Notes under the pieces: generated by a model
Seen by the model: only the letters and a program-made list of their open reading frames with translations
Told to the model about the DNA's origin: nothing
The model's database searches: none
Shown: positions 7,792 through 16,121 of the stretch, piece by piece
Layout: the number at the start of each line of letters is the position of its first letter
Position numbering within the stretch: the first letter of the stretch is position 1
Position numbers and translations under genes: made by a program
Source: Labilithrix sp.
GTDB taxonomy: Bacteria; Myxococcota_A; Polyangia; Polyangiales; Polyangiaceae
Direction of reading: 5' to 3'
DNA length: 36,186 nucleotides
NCBI GenBank assembly: GCA_028287065.1
Contig: JAQBQJ010000444.1
Location: forward strand, 1 to 36,186

Positions 7792-8444
7792 CGAGAAACG
7801 CTGACTCGCTCTCGATGCCCGCGCTCGGGGTCTTGCTCGTGCTGGTGGCACCGTCGTGCAAGCCGAAGGACACCACAGGCGACGGCACCGAGACGCGCAC
7901 TGCGCCGGTCGTGTCGGCGCGCGAGGTCGTGCCCCCCGCTGCGCCGTTCAACGCGACGCCTGTCGCGCAGTACGCGGACGCCGGCAACCTCGACGGGCAG
8001 CCCCCGTTCGAGCAGGCGACCGTGTACGAGGCGAACGGCCAGCTCTGGATGGCGAGGCTCGTGCTCGAGCGCAAGGCGCTCGGCTCGGACGCGACGAAGG
8101 ACGAGACCGAGCTGCTCGCGAAGATCTGCATGCAGCAGAACGATCTCGCATGCGTCGAGGCGTGCTCGACGAAGCTCGGTCGCAAGATCAAGCTCGACGG
8201 AGGCGCCGCGCCGCGCGCATCCGCGTCGGCCGTGGCCGGTCAGCAGCACACGGAGCCCGACACGGACCTCGCCCGCGTGCGCGATCTCGTCTTGAAGATG
8301 CAGTACGACCCCGCGCGCAAATCCCTCGAGCCGAAGGTCCTCGACGGCAAGGCGTCGCGCGAGGAGATCCGCATGCTCAAGACGATCTGCGAGAAACAAG
8401 GCGACCGCATGTGCGTCGCCTTGTGCGAATCGAAGCTGAAGTAG
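7788..8444 (+). CDS. Cys-containing lipoprotein with an internal repeat
   Basis: 218 residues from ATG 7788, coupled by a four-base overlap to the metallophosphoesterase gene. The signal peptide ends in APSC (lipobox Cys24). After a linker there are two related helical units: about 83-134 and 165-218. Each ends in a shared pattern L-x-K-I/T-I-C-x2-Q-x-D-x2-C-V-x2-C-x-S/T-K-L (AKICMQQNDLACVEACSTKL and KTICEKQGDRMCVALCESKL). The Cys trios suggest disulfides outside the cytoplasm, and the helical repeat looks TPR/Sel1-like. No family name is recognised. Coupling to the phosphoesterase suggests a shared envelope function. The gene ends directly against the stop of the BON gene. Confidence 0.75.
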   Translation: MTRNADSLSMPALGVLLVLVAPSCKPKDTTGDGTETRTAPVVSAREVVPPAAPFNATPVAQYADAGNLDGQPPFEQATVYEANGQLWMARLVLERKALGSDATKDETELLAKICMQQNDLACVEACSTKLGRKIKLDGGAAPRASASAVAGQQHTEPDTDLARVRDLVLKMQYDPARKSLEPKVLDGKASREEIRMLKTICEKQGDRMCVALCESKLK

Positions 8445-9191
8445 CTAGAACGCCGGGATCGGCGCGGTGAACGCCAGTTCGTCGTCGTCCTTGCGGATGG
8501 TCAGACGATTGTGGACGTCCCTCACGCCGCGGACGTGCTCGGCGAGGAATTCGGCCGTGCGCTTCGACGCGCGATCGCGGACGGTGCCCTTCAGCGTGAC
8601 TTCGGCGTCCTTCACCTCGACCTCGATGTCGCTCGCGTCGAGCTCGTGGTGGTACGCGAGCGCCTCGCACACGTCCTCGCGGATCGCGTCGTCGGCGCGG
8701 CGCCAGCCCTTCGGACCCTTGTGCTGGTGCGGGTGCCCGGTGATCGCGCCGACGACACGCGACGCCTCGTGCTTCACGCGTCCCCAGATGCCCTCTCCCT
8801 CTTCCGGGATCGGCTGCACGCGCTCGTAGTTGAGCCACGGCCAGGCCTCGCGCTCGTAGAGGCTCGGGCCGCCCGCGCCGACGCGATGGCGCTCTGGCGC
8901 GATGTCGTCGCGGTGATACGCGTAGCTGCCGACCTCGGGATGGACGCTGGGACCGCGCGCATAACCCGAGTCGTCCGTGTGGTTGTTGCGCGTGTACAGG
9001 TCGCGCTGATCCCAGTGCGAAGCGCCGATCTCCCACGGGCTCTTGTTCACGCGCCGGCGCGCGTATTCGAGCTGATCACGACGCTCGACGTCCTCGTCGC
9101 GCTCGATCGGGCCGCGTGCATTCGCGTAGCGGCTCTGCTCGACGCGGCGCCTGTGCTCGGCCTGAAGCATCTCGTCCCAGCGGTGGTCCAT
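8445..9191 (-). CDS. BON-domain protein
   Basis: 248 residues from ATG 9191. The N-terminal 160 residues are charged, rich in Arg, Asp, Glu, His and Tyr, and look disordered. Residues about 165-233 form a BON domain (IREDVCEALAYHHELDASDI, VEVKDAEVTLKGTV, EHVRGVRDVHNRL), the OsmY-type fold thought to bind phospholipid or other envelope partners. There is no signal peptide, unlike OsmY, so a cytoplasmic or surface-peripheral site is more likely; similar soluble BON proteins with long charged N-termini occur in proteobacteria. It follows the aminotransferase gene after 47 bases on the same strand and may be co-transcribed. Confidence 0.75.
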   Translation of the reverse strand: MDHRWDEMLQAEHRRRVEQSRYANARGPIERDEDVERRDQLEYARRRVNKSPWEIGASHWDQRDLYTRNNHTDDSGYARGPSVHPEVGSYAYHRDDIAPERHRVGAGGPSLYEREAWPWLNYERVQPIPEEGEGIWGRVKHEASRVVGAITGHPHQHKGPKGWRRADDAIREDVCEALAYHHELDASDIEVEVKDAEVTLKGTVRDRASKRTAEFLAEHVRGVRDVHNRLTIRKDDDELAFTAPIPAF

Positions 9192-9238
9192 GGTCCGCCG
9201 GCTTGCGAACCTCGTGCCGCACGAGCGACTGCTCGCGC

Positions 9239-10498
9239 TCAGGCCGTGGGCGCGGCGACGAGCTCCTCGAGCCGCGTCATCGCGCGCTCGACGGTGTCGA
9301 GCGACGGACCGAACGAGAAGCGGACGTAGTCGCGAAAGCGCGACGCGCGGCCATGCCTGCGCTTGCCCGGGTTCACGTCGAAGAACTCGCCGGGCACGGT
9401 GATGACCTTCTTGGAGAGCGCCGCGCGGAACAGCCCCATCCCGTCGTTCAGTGGGGCGGGGAGGCTCGCGACGTTGCCCCAAGCGTAGAACGTCCCGTCC
9501 GGAACGCGGTCGAACCGCACGCCCATCCGCTCGAGACGCGACAGCATGCGATCGCGCTTCTCACGGAAGACGTTCTGGATCGCCATCGTCTCCTTGGTGA
9601 CGTAGTCCTCGTCGAAGAGCGGGATCGCGGCGCGCTGGAGCGGCTTCGAGCCGCCGCCGTCGAGGAACGACCCGGCGCTGGCGAAGCGCTCGACCACGCT
9701 CTTCGGCGCGAGCGCCCACGTGATGCGCCAGCCGGGATAGCGCCAGTTCTTGGTGAAGCCGTCGAAGATCACGATGGGATCCTTGTCGACGTCCTTCACG
9801 TAACGCGCGGCGCTCTCGATCGGCAGACCGCCGGGGCGGCCTCGATAGATGTAGTGCGAATAGAACTCGTCGAGCAGCAGCGTGCAGTCGAGATCGCGTG
9901 CAATATGCACCCATCGCTCGAGCTCTTCGCCGGCGACGAGCTTTCCCGTCGGGTTGCACGGGTTCGACATGAGCAGCGCGGAGAGACCGCGTCCCAGGAT
10001 CTCGCGCTTCAGATCCTCGGAGGTGAAGCTGTAGCCCTTGTCGCCCTCGAGCAGGATCGGGATGCTCGTGAACGCCTTGAAGATGTCGAGCAGCTCCTCG
10101 TATGCCGTGTAGTCCGGCAGGAAGTGGCCGAGGTTGATGCTGCCGAGGCTCGCGGCGGCGCGCGTGAGCGCCGCTCGGCCGCCGCCGGAGACGCAGACGT
10201 TCTCGGCGGTGTACTGCGAGGGGAGGCCCTTGCGATACAGGTTGTTGTAGAGTGCAGCTACCGCCTCGCGCAGCTCCCAAAGGCCGGCGACCGGCGCGTA
10301 CTCCTGATCGTCGGCGGCGATCGTGACGTCGTGGATGCGCGACGGAGCGCCCGGCAGGTCGCCGGTCTCCGGCATGCCCTGACCGAGGTTGCACCACTCG
10401 GGGTTGGTGGTCGAGAAGCCGAGCTTCGTCGCCTCGCTCGTGACGTAGATGACGCCCGTCTTGGGGACCGGCCGGAACGCGTGGAAGTCGTCGCTCAT
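9239..10498 (-). CDS. PLP-dependent class I/II aminotransferase
   Basis: 419 residues from ATG 10498. Fold-type I features are in order: the N-terminal LGQGMPETG (38-46), EYAPVAGLWELREAV (66-80), the phosphate-binding SGGGRAALT (104-112), MSNPCNPTGK (177-186), the cofactor Asp/Tyr in LLDEFYSHY (Asp210, Tyr213) and the Schiff-base Lys250 in FDGFTKNWRYPGWR. A late Arg in VRFSFG would hold the substrate carboxylate. The amino acid specificity cannot be read from the sequence. Its ATG overlaps the kinase stop (ATGA), so it is translationally coupled to the APH-type kinase and presumably used in the same metabolic setting. Confidence 0.9.
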   Translation of the reverse strand: MSDDFHAFRPVPKTGVIYVTSEATKLGFSTTNPEWCNLGQGMPETGDLPGAPSRIHDVTIAADDQEYAPVAGLWELREAVAALYNNLYRKGLPSQYTAENVCVSGGGRAALTRAAASLGSINLGHFLPDYTAYEELLDIFKAFTSIPILLEGDKGYSFTSEDLKREILGRGLSALLMSNPCNPTGKLVAGEELERWVHIARDLDCTLLLDEFYSHYIYRGRPGGLPIESAARYVKDVDKDPIVIFDGFTKNWRYPGWRITWALAPKSVVERFASAGSFLDGGGSKPLQRAAIPLFDEDYVTKETMAIQNVFREKRDRMLSRLERMGVRFDRVPDGTFYAWGNVASLPAPLNDGMGLFRAALSKKVITVPGEFFDVNPGKRRHGRASRFRDYVRFSFGPSLDTVERAMTRLEELVAAPTA

Positions 10499-11586
10499 GA
10501 TTGTGTCCGTATGCCTGCGATCGAGCAGCCGAGCTCGGCGAGCATCGTCACGGCCGCGCCATAGCTGCTGGCGGTGTCGGAGCTCGCGTTGCCCTGCAGG
10601 CTCCGCTTGTAGACGCCCTGCGCGATCGCCGCGAGGCGGAAGATGCCGAACGCCATGAAATAAGGCCAATCCGCGATCGCACCGCGACCGGTCTTCGCAG
10701 CGTACGCGTCGACCATCTCCTGCTCGTTCGGGATCCCGAGCGCTGCGACGTCGACGCCGGCCAGACCGCCGCGGCCGGGCAGGTTGAGGTGATAACCCAT
10801 GCACGCGTACGCGAGGTCGCTCGCGGGATGCCCGAGCGTGGAGAGCTCCCAGTCGATGATCGCGATCGCACGCGGCTCTGCGTCGTGCGAGTACATCAAG
10901 TTGTCGATTCGGTAGTCGCCGTGGATGAGCGTGGTCTCGTCGCTCGCGGGCGTCTTCCCGCGGACGAAGGCCATGAGGGCCTCCATGGCGGGGATGTCGC
11001 TCGTGCGCGAGGACTCGTACTGCTTCGACCAGCGATCCACCTGACGACCGACGTAGCCAGAGGCCTTTCCGTAGTCGCCGAGGCCGATCTTCGCGAAGTC
11101 GACGGTGTGGAGGGCGGCGAGCGCGTCGACGTACTCGCGATAGATCGCGGCGCGTGCTTCGTTCGTGCCGACCTCGGGGACGGTGGGGTCCCAGAAGATC
11201 CGTCCGGGCACGAACGTCATCACGAAGAACGGCGTGCCGACGACGCTCGCGTCCTCGCAGAGGCCGAGCGCCTTCGGGACCGGCACGCCGGTGCCGTCGA
11301 GCGCGCGCATGATGCGGTACTCGCGCTCCACCGCGTGCGCGGACGGGAGCAGGTCGCCGGGCGGCTTCTTGCGGACGACGAGCTCGAGCTCTCGTTCGGG
11401 ACCCTCGACGCCGACCCAGTACGTGGGATTCGACTGTCCGCCCTTGAACTGGCGGACGATCGCAGTGCCTCCTCGGCAACCTTCGACGTTCTCGCCGAGC
11501 CAGCGGGCGAGCGCTGCAGCGTCGATCTTGTGCGCCTCGGCCGTCTTCTCGGGAGCGCGGGTCTGAGGCGGTGCGGTGAGCGCCAT
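10495..11586 (-). CDS. APH-family phosphotransferase (ACAD10/11-kinase-like)
   Basis: 363 residues from ATG 11586. A small-molecule kinase of the aminoglycoside-phosphotransferase fold: FKGGQSNPTY (47-56) in the nucleotide loop, VVRKKPPG (70-77) with the ATP lysine, the catalytic loop IHGDYRIDN (221-229, base Asp224) and the metal-binding IDWE (244-247). This subgroup is related to the kinase half of mammalian ACAD10/ACAD11 and to LvaA of Pseudomonas putida, which phosphorylate 4-hydroxyacyl-CoA. The gene diverges from an acyl-CoA dehydrogenase of the matching type, which favours that role over antibiotic resistance. The start is preceded by TGGTACCGT nine bases upstream. The fold is certain; the substrate is inference. 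Confidence 0.88.
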   Translation of the reverse strand: MALTAPPQTRAPEKTAEAHKIDAAALARWLGENVEGCRGGTAIVRQFKGGQSNPTYWVGVEGPERELELVVRKKPPGDLLPSAHAVEREYRIMRALDGTGVPVPKALGLCEDASVVGTPFFVMTFVPGRIFWDPTVPEVGTNEARAAIYREYVDALAALHTVDFAKIGLGDYGKASGYVGRQVDRWSKQYESSRTSDIPAMEALMAFVRGKTPASDETTLIHGDYRIDNLMYSHDAEPRAIAIIDWELSTLGHPASDLAYACMGYHLNLPGRGGLAGVDVAALGIPNEQEMVDAYAAKTGRGAIADWPYFMAFGIFRLAAIAQGVYKRSLQGNASSDTASSYGAAVTMLAELGCSIAGIRTQS

Positions 11587-11595
11587 CGACGACGA

Positions 11596-11644
11596 ACGGT
11601 ACCACGCGACAACACGCGCCGGCCTTCGATTCGCGCGCTATCCT
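11596..11644. promoter_or_regulatory. Divergent promoter region between kinase and acyl-CoA dehydrogenase
   Basis: In the 65-base gap, the - strand has an extended -10-like TGGTACCGT (TACCGT at 11601-11596) nine bases before the kinase ATG. The + strand has TATCCT at 11639-11644, seven bases before the dehydrogenase GTG at 11652. No clear -35 boxes were found. The short shared gap suggests joint control of the pair. Confidence 0.4.
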
Positions 11645-11651
11645 GCCCGCC

Positions 11652-12848
11652 GTGATCAGCTTCGACCTTCCTCCCGAGCTCGCGGATCTGCGCCTTCGTG
11701 TCCGCTCCTTCGTCGACGAGCACGTCATCCCGAACGAGGCGAACATCCTCGAAGAGGACAAGACGAAGAAGCGCGACACGCTGAACCGGCTGCGCAAGCA
11801 GACGAAGGCCGAGGGGCTCTTCGTGCCTCACTTGCCGAAGGAGCACGGCGGTCTCGGGCTCGGCATCATGGGGATGTGCGCCTTGTTCCGCGAGATGGGG
11901 CGCTCGCCGATCGGCGCCGCGTGCTTCAACTGCGACGCGCCGGACCAGGGCAACATGGACCTCTTGCTCCGTTCGGCCTCGGCCTCGGTGCGTGAGAAGT
12001 GGCTCGGCCCGCTCGCGCGCGGCGAGATCACGAGCGGCTTCTCGATGACGGAGCCCGCGCCGGGCGCCGGCGCCGATCCTTCGAACCTGAAGACGCGCGC
12101 GCGCGAGGACGAAGGCGCGTGGGTGATCGACGGGCACAAGTGGTACACGACGGGCGGCGGCGACGCGTCGTTCCTGATCGTGATGGCGCGCACGTCCGAG
12201 GACCGCGCGCGCGGCGCGACGATGTTCGTGGTCGATCGCAACGCCGAGGGCGTCGAGCACGTCCGCGACGTGCCCGTGATGAGCCCGCCGATCCTGCAGC
12301 ACCGCGAGGCCGAGCTGCGCTTCCACGGCGTGAAGGTCGGCAAGGACGCGATCCTCGGCGACGTGGGCGACGGCTTCCGTCTCGCGCAGGCGCGCCTGGT
12401 TCCCGCACGGCTCACGCACTGCATGCGCTGGCTCGGCTGGGCCGATCGCGCGCTCGAGATGTGCAAGGCGTACGTGGTCACGCGCGAGAGCTTCGGCAAG
12501 ACGCTCGCGCACCATCAGATGATCCAGGTCATGATCGCGAACGCGGTCGCCGGCATCCACGCGGGCAACCTGATGACGTTGCATTGCGCATCGATGCTCG
12601 AGAAGGGCCTCGACAAGGAGGCGCGTCCTTATTCGTCGATGGCGAAGAACCACGTCGCTCGTGTGCTCTGTCAGGTGATGGACGACGCGATCCAGATGCA
12701 CGGCTCGCTCGGCTACAGCGAGGACATGCCGTTCGCGACCTGGTACCGATTCGCGCGCTCGGCGCGCATCGCGGACGGTCCGGACGAGGTGCACGACGTG
12801 GTCGTCGCGCGCGACTTCTTGCGTGGCGCGTTGACGACGCTGGTCTGA
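11652..12848 (+). CDS. Acyl-CoA dehydrogenase, ACAD10/11-like
   Basis: 398 residues from GTG 11652, full length for the family. FAD/substrate segments include SGFSMTEPAPGAGADP (about 127-142), a WVIDGHKWYTTGGGDA (157-172) beta-domain strand and QMHGSLGYSEDMPFATWYRFAR in the C-terminal helical domain. Where classical acyl-CoA dehydrogenases have the YEGT catalytic Glu, this protein has IADGPDEVH with Asp375, the form seen in ACAD10/11-type enzymes. In that group the dehydrogenase works with a kinase to turn 4-hydroxyacyl-CoA into 3-hydroxyacyl-CoA via a 4-phospho intermediate. The divergent APH-type kinase fits. A TATCCT hexamer lies seven bases before the GTG. Confidence 0.9.
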   Translation: MISFDLPPELADLRLRVRSFVDEHVIPNEANILEEDKTKKRDTLNRLRKQTKAEGLFVPHLPKEHGGLGLGIMGMCALFREMGRSPIGAACFNCDAPDQGNMDLLLRSASASVREKWLGPLARGEITSGFSMTEPAPGAGADPSNLKTRAREDEGAWVIDGHKWYTTGGGDASFLIVMARTSEDRARGATMFVVDRNAEGVEHVRDVPVMSPPILQHREAELRFHGVKVGKDAILGDVGDGFRLAQARLVPARLTHCMRWLGWADRALEMCKAYVVTRESFGKTLAHHQMIQVMIANAVAGIHAGNLMTLHCASMLEKGLDKEARPYSSMAKNHVARVLCQVMDDAIQMHGSLGYSEDMPFATWYRFARSARIADGPDEVHDVVVARDFLRGALTTLV

Positions 12849-12883
12849 GGGAGTCGACACGGCTAGAACGGGGCGAGCGAATC

Positions 12884-14059
12884 ATGCCGAACGAGATCGA
12901 AGGGATCGTGGCGGGCCTGCGAGGCGCCGAGGACGTGAACCAGGCCTACGCCGTCGTGGATCGATGGAACCGCGAGTCGCGGACCGCCGATCTGCTGGAG
13001 CTGGCGGCGGCGATCGAGAAGGCGTGCGACGTCACCGGCGCTGCGAAGTTCCCGTACGAGGCCGTCGCCGATCACGTCGAGGAGGTCCTCGCGCTCACCG
13101 CCGGCCCCGATCACATCGACGCGCTCTTCACGCTGCTCGCGCGCGATCGCGTCCGCAGCATGCAGCGCCCGCGCCCTCCGGAGATGCGCGTTCGCGCGTT
13201 CGCATCGCGGCTCGGTCACGGCCAGACGAAGGCCGCGCTGGACGCGACGATCGCGCGCCTCGGCGACAAGAAGGAGAACGTCGAGGTCCTCGCGTGCTGG
13301 ATGCACGAGACGGTGCTGCGTGGCACCGCGCTCGATCGCGAGCCTGCCATCGCTGCGTTCCATGCGCGCCTCGCCGCGGAGAAGCACCCGCTCGGCGAGC
13401 TGCCGCTCACGCTGCTCGAGTCCGAGAGCGAGGCCCCCACGTACATGCCCATGTACGGCGCGAACGCGATCTCGAAGGCCGTCGCTCGTCTCGAGAGCGG
13501 TCCCACGTCGACGCGCACCATCCCGCCGCCCGGCGAGCACGATGCGCCCCGCACGTCGCGCATCGAGGACCCCGCGCTCGAGGCTCGCCTGCGCGAGGCG
13601 GTCGGGCCGTGGACGACGGGCTCGAACGGCAAGGCGGAAGCGAAGGTGTTCCGCATCGAGCCCGCGATCGCGAGCGCATCGCCGGGTCGATGGCTGCTGC
13701 GCGCGCTCTCGCTCGAGTGCATCGAGGGTGCGCAGGCTCTGCTCCATGCCGAGCGCAGCGGTCCCGACGCGGTGTGGGGCGCGCTCTTCGCGGCGGCGGC
13801 GAACGGCGGCGCGTATTCGTCGGGCCTCGGCGGCGCCTATGGAAGGCGCGCGGCGTGGACCTCGCTCGCGGCGCTCGTCGACGCGCCCGCGACCGCCACG
13901 GCTGCGGAGGTCGATGCCGTCGCCCCGTCGAGCCAGTTCCTCGTCTTCGGCGCGAGCGGCGGAGGCTGGTGGAACGACGTGGCCTGGGACATCGGGACGC
14001 TTGCGCTCCGTCCCGGCGGCGCATCGGTCGCCGTCCTCGCGGCGACCGACGCGGACTAA
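12884..14059 (+). CDS. Uncharacterised 391-residue protein (possibly DUF6183-like)
   Basis: 391 residues from ATG 12884. No signal peptide or membrane helix. The N-terminal half is helical with charged repeats (for example VDRWNRESRTADLLELAAAI). The C-terminal third has glycine-rich segments AAAANGGAYSSGLGGAYGRR and FGASGGGWWNDVAWDIGTLALRPG, which look like conserved family signatures. I associate this pattern weakly with the DUF6183 family but cannot confirm it. It starts 35 bases after the acyl-CoA dehydrogenase, with a TAGAAC element between, so it may have its own promoter. No function is proposed. Confidence 0.7.
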   Translation: MPNEIEGIVAGLRGAEDVNQAYAVVDRWNRESRTADLLELAAAIEKACDVTGAAKFPYEAVADHVEEVLALTAGPDHIDALFTLLARDRVRSMQRPRPPEMRVRAFASRLGHGQTKAALDATIARLGDKKENVEVLACWMHETVLRGTALDREPAIAAFHARLAAEKHPLGELPLTLLESESEAPTYMPMYGANAISKAVARLESGPTSTRTIPPPGEHDAPRTSRIEDPALEARLREAVGPWTTGSNGKAEAKVFRIEPAIASASPGRWLLRALSLECIEGAQALLHAERSGPDAVWGALFAAAANGGAYSSGLGGAYGRRAAWTSLAALVDAPATATAAEVDAVAPSSQFLVFGASGGGWWNDVAWDIGTLALRPGGASVAVLAATDAD

Positions 14060-14077
14060 ATCACCGCGCTCTTGTGC

Positions 14078-14083
14078 TAAATT
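14078..14083 (+). promoter_or_regulatory. Extended -10-like TGCTAAATT, seven bases before ATG
   Basis: TGCTAAATT (TAAATT at 14078-14083) sits in the 31-base gap and is followed by seven bases and ATG 14091. It is the best match in the window to the extended -10 plus leaderless spacing. Confidence 0.45.
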
Positions 14084-14090
14084 CGCAGGC

Positions 14091-14882
14091 ATGAGCGAGG
14101 CGAACGCACCGGGCTCTCCCGAAGCCAAGGGCCTGGCGGTCATCGACGTCAACGAGTACGGCGGCAAGAAGGAGGGCGTGAAGCAGTCGATCAACCGGCG
14201 GCTCTTCATGCAGCTCCTCGTGTTCCGCGTACCGCGCGGCACGCAGCCGATCAGCGGGGGCAAGAGCAGCGCGCCCGACGCGGTCGGCGCCGAGCTCCTC
14301 GGCATCCTGAAGGAGCGGAAGATCGCCGGCGTGGTCTACGCCGACACGATGGACCCGCGCAGCCTCGGCCTCCTCACGTGGAGCGAGGACCCGACGCACT
14401 TCGTCAAGAACGTGCGCCCGCTCTTCACGGAGGCGCCGCTCGCCGACGTCGAGCTCCGCGACGACTTCGCGATGCTCGGTCGTTCGTACAGCACGGGGCA
14501 CGAGCCCGAGCTGGAGTGGACGCTGCTGAAGCGCCCGATCGAGAACGCGACCAACGAGGTCACGCGCTGGCACGTCTGGTATCCGCTGCGCCGGAAGGGC
14601 GCGTTCGCGAAGCTCGAGCCGATCGAGCAGAGTCACACGCTGCGAGAGCACGCGGCGCTCGGCATCGCCTACGGCGCGCAGGAGCTCGCGACCGACATTC
14701 GCCTCGCGTGTCATGGCATCGATGCGGGCGACAACGAGTTCGTGATCGGCCTCATGGGCAAGGATCTCCATCCGCTCTCGCACCTCGTTCAAGCGATGCG
14801 CAAGACGCGTCAGACGAGCGAGTTCATCGAGAAGATGGGGCCGTTCTTCGTCGGCTACGTCCTCGGCTCCTCGCGAGATTGA
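14091..14882 (+). CDS. Chlorite dismutase/HemQ-family haem-binding protein
   Basis: 263 residues from ATG 14091. The C-terminal two thirds match the Cld/HemQ ferredoxin-like fold: VVYADTMDPRSLGLLTWSEDP (81-101), the strand WHVWYPLRR (160-168), HTLREHAALG (182-191) and MGPFFVGYVLG (249-259). The Tyr164-Pro165 pair aligns with the YPM tyrosine used by coproheme decarboxylases, and His187 with the proximal haem ligand. The N-terminal 60 residues are unusual. In Gram-negative bacteria members may be peroxidase-like or of unknown role, so HemQ function is possible but unproven. No other haem-biosynthesis gene is nearby. The small membrane protein at 15703-16107 with spaced His residues is in the same run of genes. 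Confidence 0.78.
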   Translation: MSEANAPGSPEAKGLAVIDVNEYGGKKEGVKQSINRRLFMQLLVFRVPRGTQPISGGKSSAPDAVGAELLGILKERKIAGVVYADTMDPRSLGLLTWSEDPTHFVKNVRPLFTEAPLADVELRDDFAMLGRSYSTGHEPELEWTLLKRPIENATNEVTRWHVWYPLRRKGAFAKLEPIEQSHTLREHAALGIAYGAQELATDIRLACHGIDAGDNEFVIGLMGKDLHPLSHLVQAMRKTRQTSEFIEKMGPFFVGYVLGSSRD

Positions 14883-14890
14883 TCGCGGCG

Positions 14891-15691
14891 ATGGCGTCCG
14901 GGAAACGGAAGCCTGCACCGAAGCTTCCGCCCGAACGTGCGGAGGGCATCCCCGAGGATGCGACGTGGAACGCTCACGAAGAGACGTGGGGCGTGGGCGC
15001 GCTCGGCGAAGACGGCAAGCGCACGGGACGCTGGACGTTCCACTGGGCCGACGGCGGCCTCGCGGGCTCCGCGACCTACGTGAACGGCGTCCGCGACGGC
15101 GTCGCCGAGTGGTTCCACAAGAACAAGAGCGGCGATCTCCGCGAGCGCACCACGTATGCCGGCGGCAAGCTGCACGGCAAGCGCGTGTGGCAGCGTTCGC
15201 GGAAGGGGAAGACGCCCGGCTTCGAGTGGTTCGAGAAGCTCGGCGAAGGCACGTGGCGCTACGAGGTGCCGCACTACAACGGCACGGCGCAGCCGCGATA
15301 CGCCACGTACTACGGCAAGAACGGCGTCGACGAGCAGATCCCCGCGAGCCCCGAAGGCCGCTCGATTGGCCTCGGCGAGCACATGGACAAGCTCGAGCCG
15401 CAGACCGTGTTGATGCTCGTGGAGGAGACGTTCCTCGACAGCGAGGAGCGTGAAGTCCACGCGGGCTCGCTCGCGCGCATCGCACGAGGCGCAAAGACCG
15501 CCCGCGGTCGGTGGCTGTACGTCGGACGCGAGAGCGACGACGTGTACCACCTTCGTTTCATGTCCGACGACAACGTCGATGTCTCCGAAGACGTCTTCGT
15601 CGACGGCAACGAGCTCACGCGGGCGTTCACGCTCGCGGCGGACTACTACCTCACTGCGCGGCCGGTGTTCGACACGCCGCGGAAGCGCTGA
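14891..15691 (+). CDS. MORN-like repeat protein
   Basis: 266 residues from ATG 14891, eight bases after the preceding stop. Residues about 44-105 contain repeats of the MORN_2 type (GRWTFHWADGGLAGSATYVNG, DGVAEWFHKNKSGDLRERT, YAGGKLHGKRVW) with the usual G-x-x-x-G-x-W/Y spacing. The remaining part has a charged domain ending in DVFVDGNELTRAFTLAADYYL. No signal peptide or TM helix. YwqK-like MORN proteins are common but their function is generally unknown. Tight spacing suggests co-transcription with the Cld-family gene. Confidence 0.7.
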   Translation: MASGKRKPAPKLPPERAEGIPEDATWNAHEETWGVGALGEDGKRTGRWTFHWADGGLAGSATYVNGVRDGVAEWFHKNKSGDLRERTTYAGGKLHGKRVWQRSRKGKTPGFEWFEKLGEGTWRYEVPHYNGTAQPRYATYYGKNGVDEQIPASPEGRSIGLGEHMDKLEPQTVLMLVEETFLDSEEREVHAGSLARIARGAKTARGRWLYVGRESDDVYHLRFMSDDNVDVSEDVFVDGNELTRAFTLAADYYLTARPVFDTPRKR

Positions 15692-15702
15692 GGCCGATCA
15701 CG

Positions 15703-16107
15703 ATGGCGCTCTGGAGCGGATGGCTGGCGGCAATCGCGATCGTGATCGCCGCGACGATCCCGCTCGGCACGCGACTCCGCATCGGCAAGCGCGCCGCGCC
15801 GACGTCGGCGGCGATTCGAACGCACGTGATGCTCGGCCTGATCACGTCGGCGTTCGCGTTCATCCATACGATCCTCGTGATCCCGGCGCTCGGCTCGCCG
15901 GCGGCGACCGGCGCGGGGCCGCTCGCGATCTTCCCGGCCGGCCTGGCGTTCTTCCTGCTCGTGGCGCATGCGGGGCTCGGCCTCCAGCTCCGCGACGAGA
16001 AGCTGAGGACGCGCGCGAATACGCGCCGCTCGCACGCGATGACGGCGGTGGCGATCGCGATCGCCGTCACGGTGCACATCGTGACGCTGGAGATGGCGCG
16101 TCGCTGA
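15703..16107 (+). CDS. Small four-helix membrane protein with spaced histidines
   Basis: 134 residues from ATG 15703, 11 bases after the MORN gene. Four hydrophobic helices (about 4-20, 39-59, 72-95, 112-130) make up almost the whole protein. His residues fall in or near them (RTHVMLG, FIHTIL, VAHAGLGL, RRSHAM, TVHIVTL), a pattern seen in small b-type cytochromes and in ferric-reductase-like proteins. I do not recognise a named family and the haem suggestion is inference. It is followed by a strong hairpin (16122-16205), so it is probably the last gene of a short operon starting at 14091. Confidence 0.65.
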   Translation: MALWSGWLAAIAIVIAATIPLGTRLRIGKRAAPTSAAIRTHVMLGLITSAFAFIHTILVIPALGSPAATGAGPLAIFPAGLAFFLLVAHAGLGLQLRDEKLRTRANTRRSHAMTAVAIAIAVTVHIVTLEMARR

Positions 16108-16121
16108 GCGAGAGCGAGAGC

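Noticed and set aside
9239..11797. Reading frame extending the aminotransferase far upstream (852 codons)
   Set aside because: The part above ATG 10498 is a shadow of the kinase gene, whose frame has the APH motifs. The ATGA overlap marks the real start.
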